Assembly: GCA_024281675.1 (NCBI GenBank) | Contig: JAMXAG010000003.1 | Coordinates: 124,001 to 188,000, forward strand | DNA length: 64,000 nucleotides | DNA from: Nitrosomonas sp. | GTDB taxonomy: Bacteria; Pseudomonadota; Gammaproteobacteria; Burkholderiales; Nitrosomonadaceae | Reading direction: 5' to 3' | Shown here: positions 1 through 9,130 of the stretch, in pieces | Layout: each line of letters begins with the position of its first letter | How positions within the stretch are numbered: position 1 is the first letter of the stretch | The notes under the pieces: generated by a model | Told to the model about the DNA's origin: nothing | Database searches by the model: none | What the model saw: the letters and a program-made list of their open reading frames with translations, nothing else | Position numbers and translations under genes: made by a program

Positions 1-546
1 GACGCTTTCCACATTTTGTAGATACATCGCCAGACGCTCCAGACCGTAGGTAATTTCACCGGTTGCAGGCTTGCAATCAATGCCACCGACTTGTTGAAAA
101 TAAGTAAATTGCGTGATTTCCATACCATTTAGCCAAGCTTCCCAACCCAACCCCCAGGCACCTAAGGTAGGATTCTCCCAGTCATCTTCCACCAAGCGGA
201 CATCATTTTGTGTGAGATCCAATCCCAGTTCGCGAAGCGAAGCAAAATAGAGATCTAGAATATTTCTTGGTGCTGGTTTCAGCACTACTTGGAATTGGTA
301 GTAATGCTGTAAGCGATTAGGGTTATCGCCATAGCGCCCGTCTTTAGGACGACGAGAGGGTTGTACATAGGCAACTTTCCAGGGTTCGGGGCCGAGTGCA
401 CGCAAAAAGGTCGCTGTGTGACTGGTCCCTGCGCCGACTTCCATGTCATAGGGTTGCAATATCGCGCAACCTTGCTTGGCCCAGAAACGTTGCAAAGTAA
501 AAATAATATCTTGAAATGATTGTGTTGTTGGTTGTGTGATTGCCAT
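1..546 (-). CDS. glyQ: Glycyl-tRNA synthetase alpha subunit (3' end cut by window)
   Basis: Catalytic alpha subunit of the bacterial alpha2beta2 glycyl-tRNA synthetase, which charges tRNA-Gly in the cytoplasm. Reading the minus strand from the ATG at 546 gives an open frame to the window edge (182 codons) that begins [20 protein letters not shown] and continues with the family hallmarks [49 protein letters not shown] and [18 protein letters not shown]. The family is about 300 residues, so roughly 120 C-terminal residues lie outside the window. It follows lnt on the same strand with 48 bases between them, so the two are probably co-transcribed; glyS would be expected further left. Confidence 0.97.
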   Translation of the reverse strand, partial: MAITQPTTQSFQDIIFTLQRFWAKQGCAILQPYDMEVGAGTSHTATFLRALGPEPWKVAYVQPSRRPKDGRYGDNPNRLQHYYQFQVVLKPAPRNILDLYFASLRELGLDLTQNDVRLVEDDWENPTLGAWGLGWEAWLNGMEITQFTYFQQVGGIDCKPATGEITYGLERLAMYLQNVESV

Positions 547-594
547 GCGTCGATTAAATCCGGTCAGAGATAGCCAATAAATACAGTGCGAATT

Positions 595-2106
595 CTACAG
601 GTTTTTTTGTGGACCTTTTGATTTTGCCCGCAGCAAGGCAAGTGCGATAATGCATAATAATCCAGCGAATAGCAGCACCGGATAATTACCGCCACGCACG
701 TACGGTGTGGTTCCGGTGAAACCTTGCACCATGCTATGCAGCGCTGCGGTGGTGAAAATTTCTATGCTTTGCAGCACTTGTCCGCGTTCATCAATGATTG
801 CGGTAACACCGGTGTTCGTTGCACGAAGCATATATCGCCCGGTTTCCAATGCACGCATTTGCGAAATTTGTAAATGTTGCTGTGGCCCAATTGAGCGACC
901 GAACCATGCATCATTGCTGACGTTGACTAGTAGGGTTGCGTCTGGGAGTTGCTTGATGATTTCTTCACCAAATACGTCTTCATAACAAATGTTAATGGCA
1001 ATCCTTTGTCCGGCCAGATACATCGGTTTTTGATCGAGACTGCCGCGCGAAAAATCAGACAGCGGAATTTGTAATATATGAATGATCCATCCAAAAACAG
1101 CTTTCAAGGGAATATATTCACCGAAAGGCACCAGATGATATTTGCGATAGCTTTGCTCAGGCGCAGAACCAAAACTGAACATGGTATTGTAATATTCTCC
1201 CTGATTGACTCCATGTTCGGCTAGGCCAACTAATACATCACCATTGTTGTTACGCGCATGTTCGGCCAACTGTGCTATATATTTTGCAGGTACGACATTG
1301 CTAAATAGTGGAATGGATATTTCCGGTGTGACGATTAACTGACTTGGGCTTTCCAGAATCAGTTTTTTATAAATTTCCATGGTATTTTCAATGTGATCGT
1401 CCCGCCATTTTAAGTCCTGCGAGATATTACCTTGTAGTAAGCTCACTGTTATTGGCTCTCCTTGGGGCTTGGTCCAATCAATCATTTGCAAAACGAAACC
1501 ACCAAACCAAACCAAAACGAGCAGAGCTCCATAACGCCATGCTTTTAGCCTACTTTCGATGTAAAGAAAAAGCAGCGCAGCACTCAATACTAATAAAAAG
1601 GAAATGCCATACACGCCAATAATCGGTGCAAAGCCTACCAAAGGACTTGAGGGGGCTTGTGAATAACCCACTGCCAACCACGGAAAACCCGTAAATAAAG
1701 TGCCACGCAACCACTCAAATAGTGTCCACAGTGCAGCAGCAACACATGACCATAGCAAAGTGGATGAAATACGAAGGCGAGCTAGGATGTACAGACTCAA
1801 TGCCGGAAATAATGACATATAAATGCATAGTATCATTAATACAACAATTGCAATGTGTGTTGGCATTGCACCGAAATCATGCAAGCTGACATAAAGCCAA
1901 GTGACTCCTGCTGAGAATAATCCCATGCCGAAGCTGAAGCCTAGTAAGCCTATTTGCCATGCGGATTGGCTGTTGCGGCAGAATTTCAACAGTAATGCAA
2001 GTGTTACAACTGGGATGGGGAAAAGGTAAAATGGTGCGAAACCCAAAACAGTGACTGCACCCAATATAGCAGCAGCGATTAATTTTATGCGATAAAATTC
2101 CGTCAA
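595..2106 (-). CDS. lnt: Apolipoprotein N-acyltransferase
   Basis: Inner-membrane enzyme that adds the third acyl chain to the N-terminal cysteine of apolipoproteins, the last step of lipoprotein maturation before Lol sorting. 503 residues, normal for the family. Residues 1-210 are a series of hydrophobic segments; a nitrilase-type domain follows with the catalytic triad visible as Glu262 (TPEIS), Lys322 (YRKYHLVPFGEYIP) and Cys374 (INICYEDVFGEE); a last membrane segment lies near residues 475-495. The start is TTG at 2106, preceded by a TAAGTAGG-like ribosome site five bases upstream; no ATG occurs near the N-terminus. It is transcribed toward glyQ. lolB in this window acts downstream of it in the same pathway. 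Confidence 0.96.
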   Translation of the reverse strand: MTEFYRIKLIAAAILGAVTVLGFAPFYLFPIPVVTLALLLKFCRNSQSAWQIGLLGFSFGMGLFSAGVTWLYVSLHDFGAMPTHIAIVVLMILCIYMSLFPALSLYILARLRISSTLLWSCVAAALWTLFEWLRGTLFTGFPWLAVGYSQAPSSPLVGFAPIIGVYGISFLLVLSAALLFLYIESRLKAWRYGALLVLVWFGGFVLQMIDWTKPQGEPITVSLLQGNISQDLKWRDDHIENTMEIYKKLILESPSQLIVTPEISIPLFSNVVPAKYIAQLAEHARNNNGDVLVGLAEHGVNQGEYYNTMFSFGSAPEQSYRKYHLVPFGEYIPLKAVFGWIIHILQIPLSDFSRGSLDQKPMYLAGQRIAINICYEDVFGEEIIKQLPDATLLVNVSNDAWFGRSIGPQQHLQISQMRALETGRYMLRATNTGVTAIIDERGQVLQSIEIFTTAALHSMVQGFTGTTPYVRGGNYPVLLFAGLLCIIALALLRAKSKGPQKNL

Positions 2107-2475
2107 TTAGACCTACTTATCTATGTGCGTTGTTAGAATCAAAAAGGTAATCAACATAAGACCATTAAAGTTATTAAGTTCTTCAAATTTTTCTATTATT
2201 TATATTCTTGAGCTTTTATGATTTTAATGCGTTATTGCCGGTAGAACTCACATGTAATACATGTAATTTTATCCGGTCGTATTCTTACCCGTTTTCAATT
2301 TTTATTAAATTGATTTATACATAGCCTAATAACAATTTATTCACTTTATTGTCAATATAGAAATAGGATATGCTGATACCTCAATATATTTGTTTATTGG
2401 TAATTGATGAGTAGATTCTGAAGCATATGCGATACGCAGGATATTTTTCTAACTTGTACAGCCACTCGATTTCCC
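2107..2475. other. Divergent intergenic region between lnt and the TPR lipoprotein gene
   Basis: 369 bases, very AT-rich, between two divergently transcribed genes, so it should hold both promoters. I see no RNA gene and no open frame worth calling. A 9-base direct repeat (ACATGTAAT twice, about 2250-2267) lies between two CCGGT-containing stretches; its meaning is unknown. Confidence 0.5.
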
Positions 2476-4236
2476 ATGAAATTTAAAAATTTATTTTTGT
2501 TGTTCTTGTTTGGATTACTTTATGCCTGTGCTCATACTCCGGCGACTAAAAAGGAGGAGATAGAAGAAACAAAGGAAATTGCCGAACAGGAAGAAATTAA
2601 CCAAAAAAATTTACCCAATCAAGAATTGACTGCACACATTTTGTTTGATTTTTTAGTGGGCGAAACTGCATTGCAGCGTGGTAATTTAGATATTGCACTG
2701 AACCGCTACCTTAAGCTGGCTAAATCAACTCGAGACTTACGTCTTGCTAAGCGCGCTAGCGAGATTGCTCTGCATGCGGGCGATCCGACGGCGGCTGTGC
2801 AGGCGACTTCTTTATGGGTTGAGCTTGATCCTGAATCAATTGATGCTCGTCAGACTATGGCAGCCCTGATGGTTAATTTGGGAAATCTGGATGCTGCTCG
2901 TCCGCACCTTGAGAAACTGTTGCAGACAGAAAAAGAAAAAAGTGGCATCGCAAATGCTTTCTTACAACTGAATCAGATATTTGCACGCAATCCAAATAAA
3001 ATTGCAACTTATCAATTATTGCAGCAACTTGCACATCCTTACAAAGATTTGCCCGAAGCACATTTTGCGGTTTCTCAAGCCGCATGGCTTGCTAATCAAC
3101 GCCAAGAAGCTCTTGATGAAATGGAAGAAGCATTGAAGCTGCGGCCGGACTGGGAAATGGCCGCGATTCATAAAGGCAGGATATTACAGCGAACCAGTAG
3201 TCCTGAAACTGTTCATCAATTTTATCTGGAGTATTTATCCAAATATCCCAATGCCAATGAAGTCAGGATTGCCTATGCCCGCACATTGATTACTGATGGC
3301 CGTAATGATTTGGCCGATGAGCAACTGCAACTGTTGATCAGTAAAAATCCAACTGATCCCGAAATTATGCTGGCGATTGGATTGCTGGCTACTGAAATGG
3401 GTGATTTCGATATGACTGAAAAGAGCCTGAACAAATCGTTGGAGTTAGGCTATAAAGATCCAGATGCGGTACATTTTCACATGGCGCAGGTATATGAAGA
3501 ATTGAAACACAATGATAAAGCCATGGAATCTTATCAACTGGTAAAAAGTGGTTCGCGCTATTTACCTGCACAAATTCGTTATGCTGATTTATGGGCATCA
3601 AAAGGTAATATTAGTGATGCGCGTGAATATTTAAAAAATTTACCTGCAACCAGTGATCAACAAGCTGCCCATTTGATTCTAGCAGAAGCACAAATACTGA
3701 GAAGATCAAAATCTTATCAAGAAATCTATGAAGTGCTTAGCAACGGTTTGAAAAAATTACCTGATTATCCCGAATTGTTATATGACCGTGCTTTGATAGC
3801 GGATAAACTGGGGAAATTTAATGTTCTTGAAAAAGATTTACGGAAGCTCATACAAATAAAACCAGACAACGCTCATGCTTATAATGCCCTGGGCTATAGT
3901 CTTGCTGAGCGGCGTATTCAGCTGCCGGAAGCATTGAAGCTGATTAAAAGAGCTGTGGAACTTGCTCCGGATGATCCTTTCATTATGGATAGTTTAGGAT
4001 GGATTTATTATCGTATGGGTAATCTGTCGGAAGGGTTGAATTACTTAAATCTGGCATTCGCCGCACGCCCTGATCCGGAAATTGCCGCGCATCTGGGAGA
4101 AGTGCTGTGGGTGCAGGGCGCAAAAGAAAATGCTAGAGATATATGGCGCTCGGCATTAGAGAAAGAGCCGGATAACGAAGTTTTACTCGAAACGATAGAG
4201 CGCCTTACCAAAAATAAACGCCTTATTAATCGTTAA
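2476..4236 (+). CDS. TPR-repeat outer-membrane-type lipoprotein
   Basis: 586-residue protein with a lipoprotein signal peptide: charged start, hydrophobic stretch and lipobox LLYAC ending at Cys18. An acidic linker (about 25-45) is followed by tetratricopeptide-like helix pairs along nearly the whole chain, for example around residues 60-130, 200-300 and 460-580 (repeats such as PDNAHAYNALGYSLAERRIQ and PDDPFIMDSLGWIYYRMGNL). TPR lipoproteins are protein-protein scaffolds; the partner here cannot be read from sequence. Genes of this type commonly sit just before lolB-ispE in betaproteobacteria; here minCDE lies between them. No clear ribosome site is seen before the ATG. Confidence 0.85.
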   Translation: MKFKNLFLLFLFGLLYACAHTPATKKEEIEETKEIAEQEEINQKNLPNQELTAHILFDFLVGETALQRGNLDIALNRYLKLAKSTRDLRLAKRASEIALHAGDPTAAVQATSLWVELDPESIDARQTMAALMVNLGNLDAARPHLEKLLQTEKEKSGIANAFLQLNQIFARNPNKIATYQLLQQLAHPYKDLPEAHFAVSQAAWLANQRQEALDEMEEALKLRPDWEMAAIHKGRILQRTSSPETVHQFYLEYLSKYPNANEVRIAYARTLITDGRNDLADEQLQLLISKNPTDPEIMLAIGLLATEMGDFDMTEKSLNKSLELGYKDPDAVHFHMAQVYEELKHNDKAMESYQLVKSGSRYLPAQIRYADLWASKGNISDAREYLKNLPATSDQQAAHLILAEAQILRRSKSYQEIYEVLSNGLKKLPDYPELLYDRALIADKLGKFNVLEKDLRKLIQIKPDNAHAYNALGYSLAERRIQLPEALKLIKRAVELAPDDPFIMDSLGWIYYRMGNLSEGLNYLNLAFAARPDPEIAAHLGEVLWVQGAKENARDIWRSALEKEPDNEVLLETIERLTKNKRLINR

Positions 4237-4447
4237 CTGAAACAGCTTTTCCTGCGAGTTAATGAGTTTAAAATATTCTGTATTGCTATACATCTAGAAT
4301 TTTCCAACAGAGGTTTCTAGCAAAAAGGTACTGCCGTACCATTTGGTGTTTGCGCAATAATGATGCACCCATTATAAAATTGGTATAGCATCACTCATAT
4401 TCCATATAATCTATCTGAGTCAGTGAAATCATTCTTTATCTTTTAAC

Positions 4448-5215
4448 ATGCCCAATAACTTGCCAGTTCTTGAATTCAAAAGTAGTACGTTTTTTGCACC
4501 CATTTTGATTTTATTCAATAATGACATTGTCGGTATTGAAGAAGCTCTCGAGAAAAAAGTTAAATTGGCACCTGAGTTTTTCAAAGATTCACCACTCATT
4601 ATCGATTTAAGCGAAATAAATAAACACAGTAAAGAAATTGATTTTGTTCAAATCACGCAATTATTACGCCGTGTGGGCTTTTTTCCCGTTGGAATTCGGG
4701 GGGGGAATGAGCAGCAAAATCAACAAGCCAGAGAACTTTTTATTCCCATCGATACTGTCAGAGAATTGACCAACTTGATTATCACCGATGAAAAAAATAA
4801 ACCAGAGGTTGCACAAAAAGGTGATTCCCAAGCTATGCCCGCAACCAAGCAAGAAACAATCAATGCTATTCCGCCCAGACCCGTGTATGTGGCAGCAACC
4901 TTGGTCACTCAACCTGTACGGTCTGGCCAACGTATTTATGCATCCGGTGACTTGGTGGTCATGTCTCAAGTGAGTGCCGGAGCGGAAATTATGGCTGAGG
5001 GAAATATTCATGTTTATAATACCTTAAGAGGACGTGCACTAGCGGGAGTGCATGGCAATACTGCTGCTAGGATTTTTTGTTTCGATATGCAGGCAGAGCT
5101 TATTTCCATCGCTGGGGATTACAAAACGAGCGAAGACTTAAATAAGCAAACTTATCGGAATCCAGTACAGATTTATTTACAAAATCATGCTTTGATCATT
5201 ACAGAGATCGTTTAG
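4448..5215 (+). CDS. minC: Septum site-determining protein MinC
   Basis: FtsZ polymerisation inhibitor that, with MinD at the membrane, blocks Z-ring assembly at the poles. 255 residues, usual length. The N-terminal domain (about 8-105) begins PVLEFKSSTFFAPILILFNN; a low-complexity linker (about 115-145) leads to the C-terminal beta-helix domain with the family signature SGQRIYASGDLVV followed by the AGAEIMAEGNIHVYNTLRGR and AGVHGN motifs (about residues 160-215) that binds MinD and FtsZ. First gene of minC-minD-minE; minD starts 25 bases downstream. Confidence 0.97.
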   Translation: MPNNLPVLEFKSSTFFAPILILFNNDIVGIEEALEKKVKLAPEFFKDSPLIIDLSEINKHSKEIDFVQITQLLRRVGFFPVGIRGGNEQQNQQARELFIPIDTVRELTNLIITDEKNKPEVAQKGDSQAMPATKQETINAIPPRPVYVAATLVTQPVRSGQRIYASGDLVVMSQVSAGAEIMAEGNIHVYNTLRGRALAGVHGNTAARIFCFDMQAELISIAGDYKTSEDLNKQTYRNPVQIYLQNHALIITEIV

Positions 5216-5227
5216 ACTTTATCTAGC

Positions 5228-5240
5228 AAAGGAGACTCAA
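5228..5240 (+). promoter_or_regulatory. Ribosome binding site deciding the TTG start of minD
   Basis: AAAGGAG at 5228-5234 lies six bases before TTG at 5241. This strong site supports the rare TTG as the true minD start; the resulting N-terminus MARIIVVTSGKGGVGKTT matches the conserved MinD start exactly. Confidence 0.85.
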
Positions 5241-6053
5241 TTGGCAAGAATTATCGTTGTGACATCAGGCAAAGGTGGCGTCGGAAAAACGACAACCAGT
5301 GCAGCAATCGCTATGGGGCTAGCAAAAAAAGGTCACAAAACTGCTGTAATCGATTTTGATGTGGGCCTACGCAACCTGGATTTGATTTTAGGGTGTGAAC
5401 GTCGCGTAGTTTATGATTTCATTAATGTAATCAATGGTGAAGCTAGCCTGAATCAAGCGTTGATACGGGATAAGAACTGTAACCTGCTGTATATTCTTCC
5501 TGCCTCTCAAACACGTGATAAAGAAGCATTGACGCAAGAAGGGGTAGGCAAAGTGCTGGATGAATTATCCAAGGATTTTGAATACATTGTTTGTGATTCG
5601 CCTGCAGGTATTGAAAAAGGCGCCAACTTGGCATTGTATTTTGCAGATGATGCCTTTGTCGTGACAAACCCGGAAATTTCCTCGGTACGAGATTCCGACC
5701 GCATGCTCGGCATTTTATCCAGCAAATCCAGACGTGCTGAACGAGGTGAGGAGCCGATCAAAGAATACTTATTATTGACACGTTATGATCCTGAACGTGT
5801 TAAAAATGGTGAGATGTTGAGCCTAGATGATGTTCAGGAAATATTGTCGTTGCAATTATTGGGAATTATTCCCGAGTCGAAATCTGTTTTAACTGCCTCC
5901 AACGCTGGGGTGCCGGTCATTTTAGATGAAAAAAGTGAGGCAGGCCAAGCTTATGCAGACATTGTGGCGCGGTACTTAGGGGAAGATTGTCCGCATCGGT
6001 TTGTTGAATCAAAAAGAGGCTTCTTCAGCAAGTTGTTTGGAGGTAAAAAATGA
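5241..6053 (+). CDS. minD: Septum site-determining ATPase MinD
   Basis: ParA/MinD-family ATPase that binds the membrane in its ATP form, recruits MinC and is released by MinE, giving pole-to-pole oscillation. 270 residues. The deviant Walker A motif KGGVGKTTT sits at residues 11-19, the switch region around DFDVGLRNLD (about 38-47), and the Walker B-like segment VCDSPAGIEKGA near 117-128. The chain ends with an amphipathic membrane-targeting helix (RGFFSKLFGGKK). The start is TTG with a strong ribosome site. The stop overlaps the minE start by four bases (ATGA), suggesting translational coupling. Confidence 0.98.
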   Translation: MARIIVVTSGKGGVGKTTTSAAIAMGLAKKGHKTAVIDFDVGLRNLDLILGCERRVVYDFINVINGEASLNQALIRDKNCNLLYILPASQTRDKEALTQEGVGKVLDELSKDFEYIVCDSPAGIEKGANLALYFADDAFVVTNPEISSVRDSDRMLGILSSKSRRAERGEEPIKEYLLLTRYDPERVKNGEMLSLDDVQEILSLQLLGIIPESKSVLTASNAGVPVILDEKSEAGQAYADIVARYLGEDCPHRFVESKRGFFSKLFGGKK

Positions 6054-6337
6054 GCTTACTGGATTACTTTCGGCTATCTAAACCTAAAACAGCGCCACTT
6101 GCTAAGGAGCGGCTGCAAATTCTTGTGGCACATGAACGCAGTTATCGCAATCAGCCTTCTTATTTGCCCCAATTACAACAAGAACTGTTGGAAGTTATTC
6201 GCAAATATGTCAATGTGGAACAGAACGCTATTTCTGTAAATTTCGAACAGGACGAAAATCAAGAAACATTAGAAGTCAATATCGTATTGCCTGAACGACA
6301 TTCTCCAGCAGATAAAGGAATAACAGTTAATGAATAG
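6050..6337 (+). CDS. minE: Cell division topological specificity factor MinE
   Basis: Stimulates MinD ATPase activity and confines MinCD to the poles. 95 residues. The N-terminal membrane-binding segment MSLLDYFRL is followed by the anti-MinCD helix region KERLQILVAHERS (about residues 20-32) and the C-terminal topological-specificity domain (LQQELLEVIRKYV near 42-54 and the beta strand LEVNIVLPE near 79-87). Its ATG overlaps the end of minD by four bases. lolB follows about 50 bases later. Confidence 0.97.
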   Translation: MSLLDYFRLSKPKTAPLAKERLQILVAHERSYRNQPSYLPQLQQELLEVIRKYVNVEQNAISVNFEQDENQETLEVNIVLPERHSPADKGITVNE

Positions 6338-6387
6338 TTTTTCGTGGATATGATTGTGCTGTTCATGGTGTACTGAATTTAGCGAAA

Positions 6388-7008
6388 ATGCACTATCGAA
6401 TCATGATATATTTTTTCGTGATAGTTCTGGCTGGATGTGCTACTACGCCCCAGCAATCGACGGCTATTAAGCCAGCAAAAACAGTTGTTATTGAAGCGGC
6501 TGTAAAAGAACAAATGATTGATACAGCTCGCTTTAATATCTTGGGAAGAATAGCTGTTCAAGATCGAAGTCAAAGTTCTTCCGGTAGTTTTCGTTGGAAA
6601 CATTGGCCTGCAAATGATGAAATTATTTTATTTACACCTTTAGGTCAAGTAGTCGCTGAGATTTCCAGAAATCCGCAAGGCGTACGTTTGATTACTTCCA
6701 AATTGGAGGCTTTTTATGCTGAAGATGTGGAAGGCTTGACGCAAGAGGTTTTAGGATGGCGTTTGCCGCTCAGTAGCTTGCAATATTGGATCCAAGGGAT
6801 TCATTCTCCATTCACACGAGCAGAAAAAGATTTTAACGAGAAAGATCAGGTGATGACAATTCGTCAAGATGGTTGGGAAATCCACTACGGCAGCTATACG
6901 GCTGCACAAGCAAATCAACCCAATCAACCCAATCTTCCTAGGCGATTGGATCTAACCTATGATTCCCTGCGTATCAAATTGATTGTTGACGAGTGGAAGG
7001 CAGAGTAA
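6388..7008 (+). CDS. lolB: Outer-membrane lipoprotein insertion factor LolB
   Basis: Outer-membrane lipoprotein that accepts lipoproteins from the periplasmic carrier LolA and inserts them into the outer membrane. 206 residues, family length. The signal peptide ends in lipobox VLAGC with the lipidated Cys at residue 17. The mature part shows the LolB pattern: FNILGRIAVQDRSQSSSGSF, then WQ/WKHW-type strand, PLGQVVAEIS, and the conserved WRLPLSSLQYWIQG near 125-140. A short NQPNQPN repeat (about 175-182) comes from a small DNA repeat. It precedes ispE, the usual betaproteobacterial order. Confidence 0.93.
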   Translation: MHYRIMIYFFVIVLAGCATTPQQSTAIKPAKTVVIEAAVKEQMIDTARFNILGRIAVQDRSQSSSGSFRWKHWPANDEIILFTPLGQVVAEISRNPQGVRLITSKLEAFYAEDVEGLTQEVLGWRLPLSSLQYWIQGIHSPFTRAEKDFNEKDQVMTIRQDGWEIHYGSYTAAQANQPNQPNLPRRLDLTYDSLRIKLIVDEWKAE

Positions 7009-7044
7009 AAAGTTTTCGAAGATTTGTATATTTTTGTTTAACAC

Positions 7045-7884
7045 ATGCATACGTTTCCCGCACCCGCAAAACTGAATCTGTTTCTCCATGTCGTTGGACG
7101 CAGAAGCGATGGCTATCATCTTTTGCAAACTGTTTTCCGATTTCTTGATTTTTCTGATCAAATTACTTTCAAAGTACGTGAGGATGGCATAATCAAACTG
7201 CACAATCCGTTGGTTGGCGTGCCTGAAGAAAAAGATTTATGCGTCCGTGCAGCAAGACTTTTGCAGCAAACCACTGGAAGCAAGCAGGGGGCGGATATCT
7301 ATCTGGAGAAAAAAATTCCGATGGGGGGAGGGTTAGGGGGTGGCAGTTCAGATGCTGCAACAACGCTCTTGGCACTTAATCAACTATGGTCATTGCACCT
7401 TAGCCGAAAACAATTACTTGAATTGGGATTGCAGTTGGGTGCTGATGTTCCAATTTTTATTTTTGGTCAGAATGCTTTTGCCGAAGGTGTGGGTGAGGAA
7501 TTGACCTCACTTACTTTATCACCTGCTTGGTATCTGGTGCTTATTCCATCTGTTCAGATTTCTACAGCAGAAATTTTTGTAAACAAGGAATTGACACGTA
7601 ACACGATACCCATCAAAATACCGCCCTTTTCTATCTATCAAGGACGTAATGATCTGGAGCCCGTTGTTTGTCAGAATTACCCTGAAGTAGCGAGATGTTT
7701 ACAGTGGCTAAAGCAACTAGAAAATACTACAATAGCAGCCATGAGTGGTTCAGGTTCTTGTGTTTTTGCGGAATTTTCAACGCTAACGGCTGCACAAACA
7801 GCTTTTGAACAAATTCCTGAAGATATGACAGGATTTTTAGCAAAAGGGTTAGAGTGTCATCCCATGTACCATTCAATGGGGTAA
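7045..7884 (+). CDS. ispE: 4-diphosphocytidyl-2-C-methyl-D-erythritol kinase
   Basis: GHMP-family kinase that phosphorylates the 2-hydroxyl of CDP-methylerythritol in the non-mevalonate (MEP) isoprenoid pathway. 279 residues. Visible signatures: substrate motif PAPAKLNLFLHVVGRRSDGYH (first 20 residues region), ATP loop PMGGGLGGGSSDAATTLL (about 93-110), GADVPIF (about 133-139) and the C-terminal AAMSGSGSCVFAEF GHMP motif (about 231-244). It lies between lolB and tRNA-Gln, with only four bases separating its stop codon from the mature tRNA, so both probably share a transcript. Confidence 0.97.
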   Translation: MHTFPAPAKLNLFLHVVGRRSDGYHLLQTVFRFLDFSDQITFKVREDGIIKLHNPLVGVPEEKDLCVRAARLLQQTTGSKQGADIYLEKKIPMGGGLGGGSSDAATTLLALNQLWSLHLSRKQLLELGLQLGADVPIFIFGQNAFAEGVGEELTSLTLSPAWYLVLIPSVQISTAEIFVNKELTRNTIPIKIPPFSIYQGRNDLEPVVCQNYPEVARCLQWLKQLENTTIAAMSGSGSCVFAEFSTLTAAQTAFEQIPEDMTGFLAKGLECHPMYHSMG

Positions 7885-7888
7885 AATT

Positions 7889-7963
7889 TGGGGAGTCGCC
7901 AAGCGGTAAGGCACCGGATTTTGATTCCGGCATTCGTAGGTTCGATCCCTACCTCCCCAGCCA
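7889..7963 (+). tRNA. tRNA-Gln (anticodon TTG)
   Basis: 75-nt cloverleaf. The acceptor stem pairs TGGGGAG (7889-7895) with CTCCCCA (7953-7959), followed by discriminator G and an encoded CCA (7961-7963). The anticodon stem CCGGA/TCCGG (7914-7918 with 7926-7930) holds a loop with TTG at 7921-7923, reading CAA and possibly CAG glutamine codons. The T arm contains GTTCGATCC. It lies between ispE and prs, its usual place in this group. Confidence 0.97.
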
Positions 7964-8109
7964 ACCTCATTGATCTAAACCGTAGATATAAATTTACCCT
8001 TTTTAAATTAGAATGAGCGGTTGTGAAAGGTAATTTCAAGCGCTCTGAATTTATACAAAAATGAAATTAATGCCGCGTTAAATGGGCTTCTTCAAAGAAA
8101 ATTGATGTT

Positions 8110-9060
8110 ATGTCTTACGATAGCTTAATGGTTTTTACCGGCACAGCGCATCCAAAGTTGGCCCAGGATGTCGTCAAACATCTCAATATCCATCTCGGAC
8201 GGGCAAATGTTGGGCGTTTTAGCGATGGCGAAGTGATGGTCGAGATCCTCGAAAACGTTCGAGGAAAAGATGTTTTTGTATTGCAGTCCACCTGTGCTCC
8301 GACCAATGATAGCTTAATGGAAATATTGGTTATGGTGGATGCGCTCAGACGTGCATCGGCAGGGCGAATAACCGCCGCGATACCTTATTTTGGTTATGCC
8401 CGCCAAGACAGAAGGCCGCGCTCGGTCCGGGTTCCGATTACTGCCAAAGTGGTCGCTAATATGCTGACTACGGTACGCATAGATCGGTTATTAACAATGG
8501 ATCTGCATTCCGATCAAATCCAGGGTTTTTTCGACATTCCTGTTGATAATATCTATGGCATGCCTATTCTACTAGGCGACGTCTGGAAACATAATTACCA
8601 GAATTTAGTCGTGGTATCACCTGACGTGGGCGGCGTGGTTCGTGCTCGGCATATGGCGAAACGTTTAGAGTGCGATCTGGCGATTATTGATAAAAGACGT
8701 CCAAAACCAAACGAAGCCAAAGTAATGAATATCATTGGTGAGGTTAAAGATCGGACGTGCGTCATTATTGATGACTTGGTTGATACCGCCAATACGTTAT
8801 GTGAAGCAGCGCTGGCTTTAAAACAGTATGGTGCGAAATCAGTGTTGGCTTACTCGACGCATGCTGTGTTATCAGGAAGCGCAGTGCAGCGTATTGAAAA
8901 TTCGGTACTGGATAAATTGGTCGTAACGGATACCATTCCACTGCGTGAAGATGCCCTTGCTTGTGATCGTATTTGTCAGCTCAGTATTGCCAATTTACTG
9001 GCGGAAACGATGTTACGTATTAGTAATGAGAGCTCATTGAGCTCATTATTTATGGAATAA
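8110..9060 (+). CDS. prs: Ribose-phosphate pyrophosphokinase (PRPP synthetase)
   Basis: Makes 5-phosphoribosyl-1-pyrophosphate from ribose 5-phosphate and ATP, the precursor for purines, pyrimidines (see pyrR and pyrB here), histidine, tryptophan and NAD. 316 residues, class I length. Motifs: FSDGE (37-41), the flexible loop with [13 protein letters not shown] (92-104), metal/ATP ligands [17 protein letters not shown] (131-147), [11 protein letters not shown] (170-180) and the PRPP loop [13 protein letters not shown] (218-230). The penultimate part of that loop reads DTANT rather than the more common DTAGT. ATG at 8110; rplY follows. Confidence 0.97.
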   Translation: MSYDSLMVFTGTAHPKLAQDVVKHLNIHLGRANVGRFSDGEVMVEILENVRGKDVFVLQSTCAPTNDSLMEILVMVDALRRASAGRITAAIPYFGYARQDRRPRSVRVPITAKVVANMLTTVRIDRLLTMDLHSDQIQGFFDIPVDNIYGMPILLGDVWKHNYQNLVVVSPDVGGVVRARHMAKRLECDLAIIDKRRPKPNEAKVMNIIGEVKDRTCVIIDDLVDTANTLCEAALALKQYGAKSVLAYSTHAVLSGSAVQRIENSVLDKLVVTDTIPLREDALACDRICQLSIANLLAETMLRISNESSLSSLFME

Positions 9061-9084
9061 AAAGATTTGCATGTTTTTTAACCG

Positions 9085-9116
9085 GACTTGCTTTGGTCGC
9101 GAACAAGTCATTTTTT
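9085..9116 (+). terminator. Hairpin plus T-run between prs and rplY
   Basis: GACTTG (9085-9090) pairs with CAAGTC (9104-9109) and is followed by ATTTTTT. The shape fits a weak rho-independent terminator or an attenuator in the rplY leader; the ribosome site of rplY starts right after it. Confidence 0.4.
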
Positions 9117-9130
9117 AGGAGTGGAGTATT

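Noticed and set aside
6905..6940. Short tandem repeat inside lolB
   Set aside because: Only a two- to three-unit in-frame AATCAACCC-type repeat giving NQPNQPN; too short to treat as a phase-variable tract.
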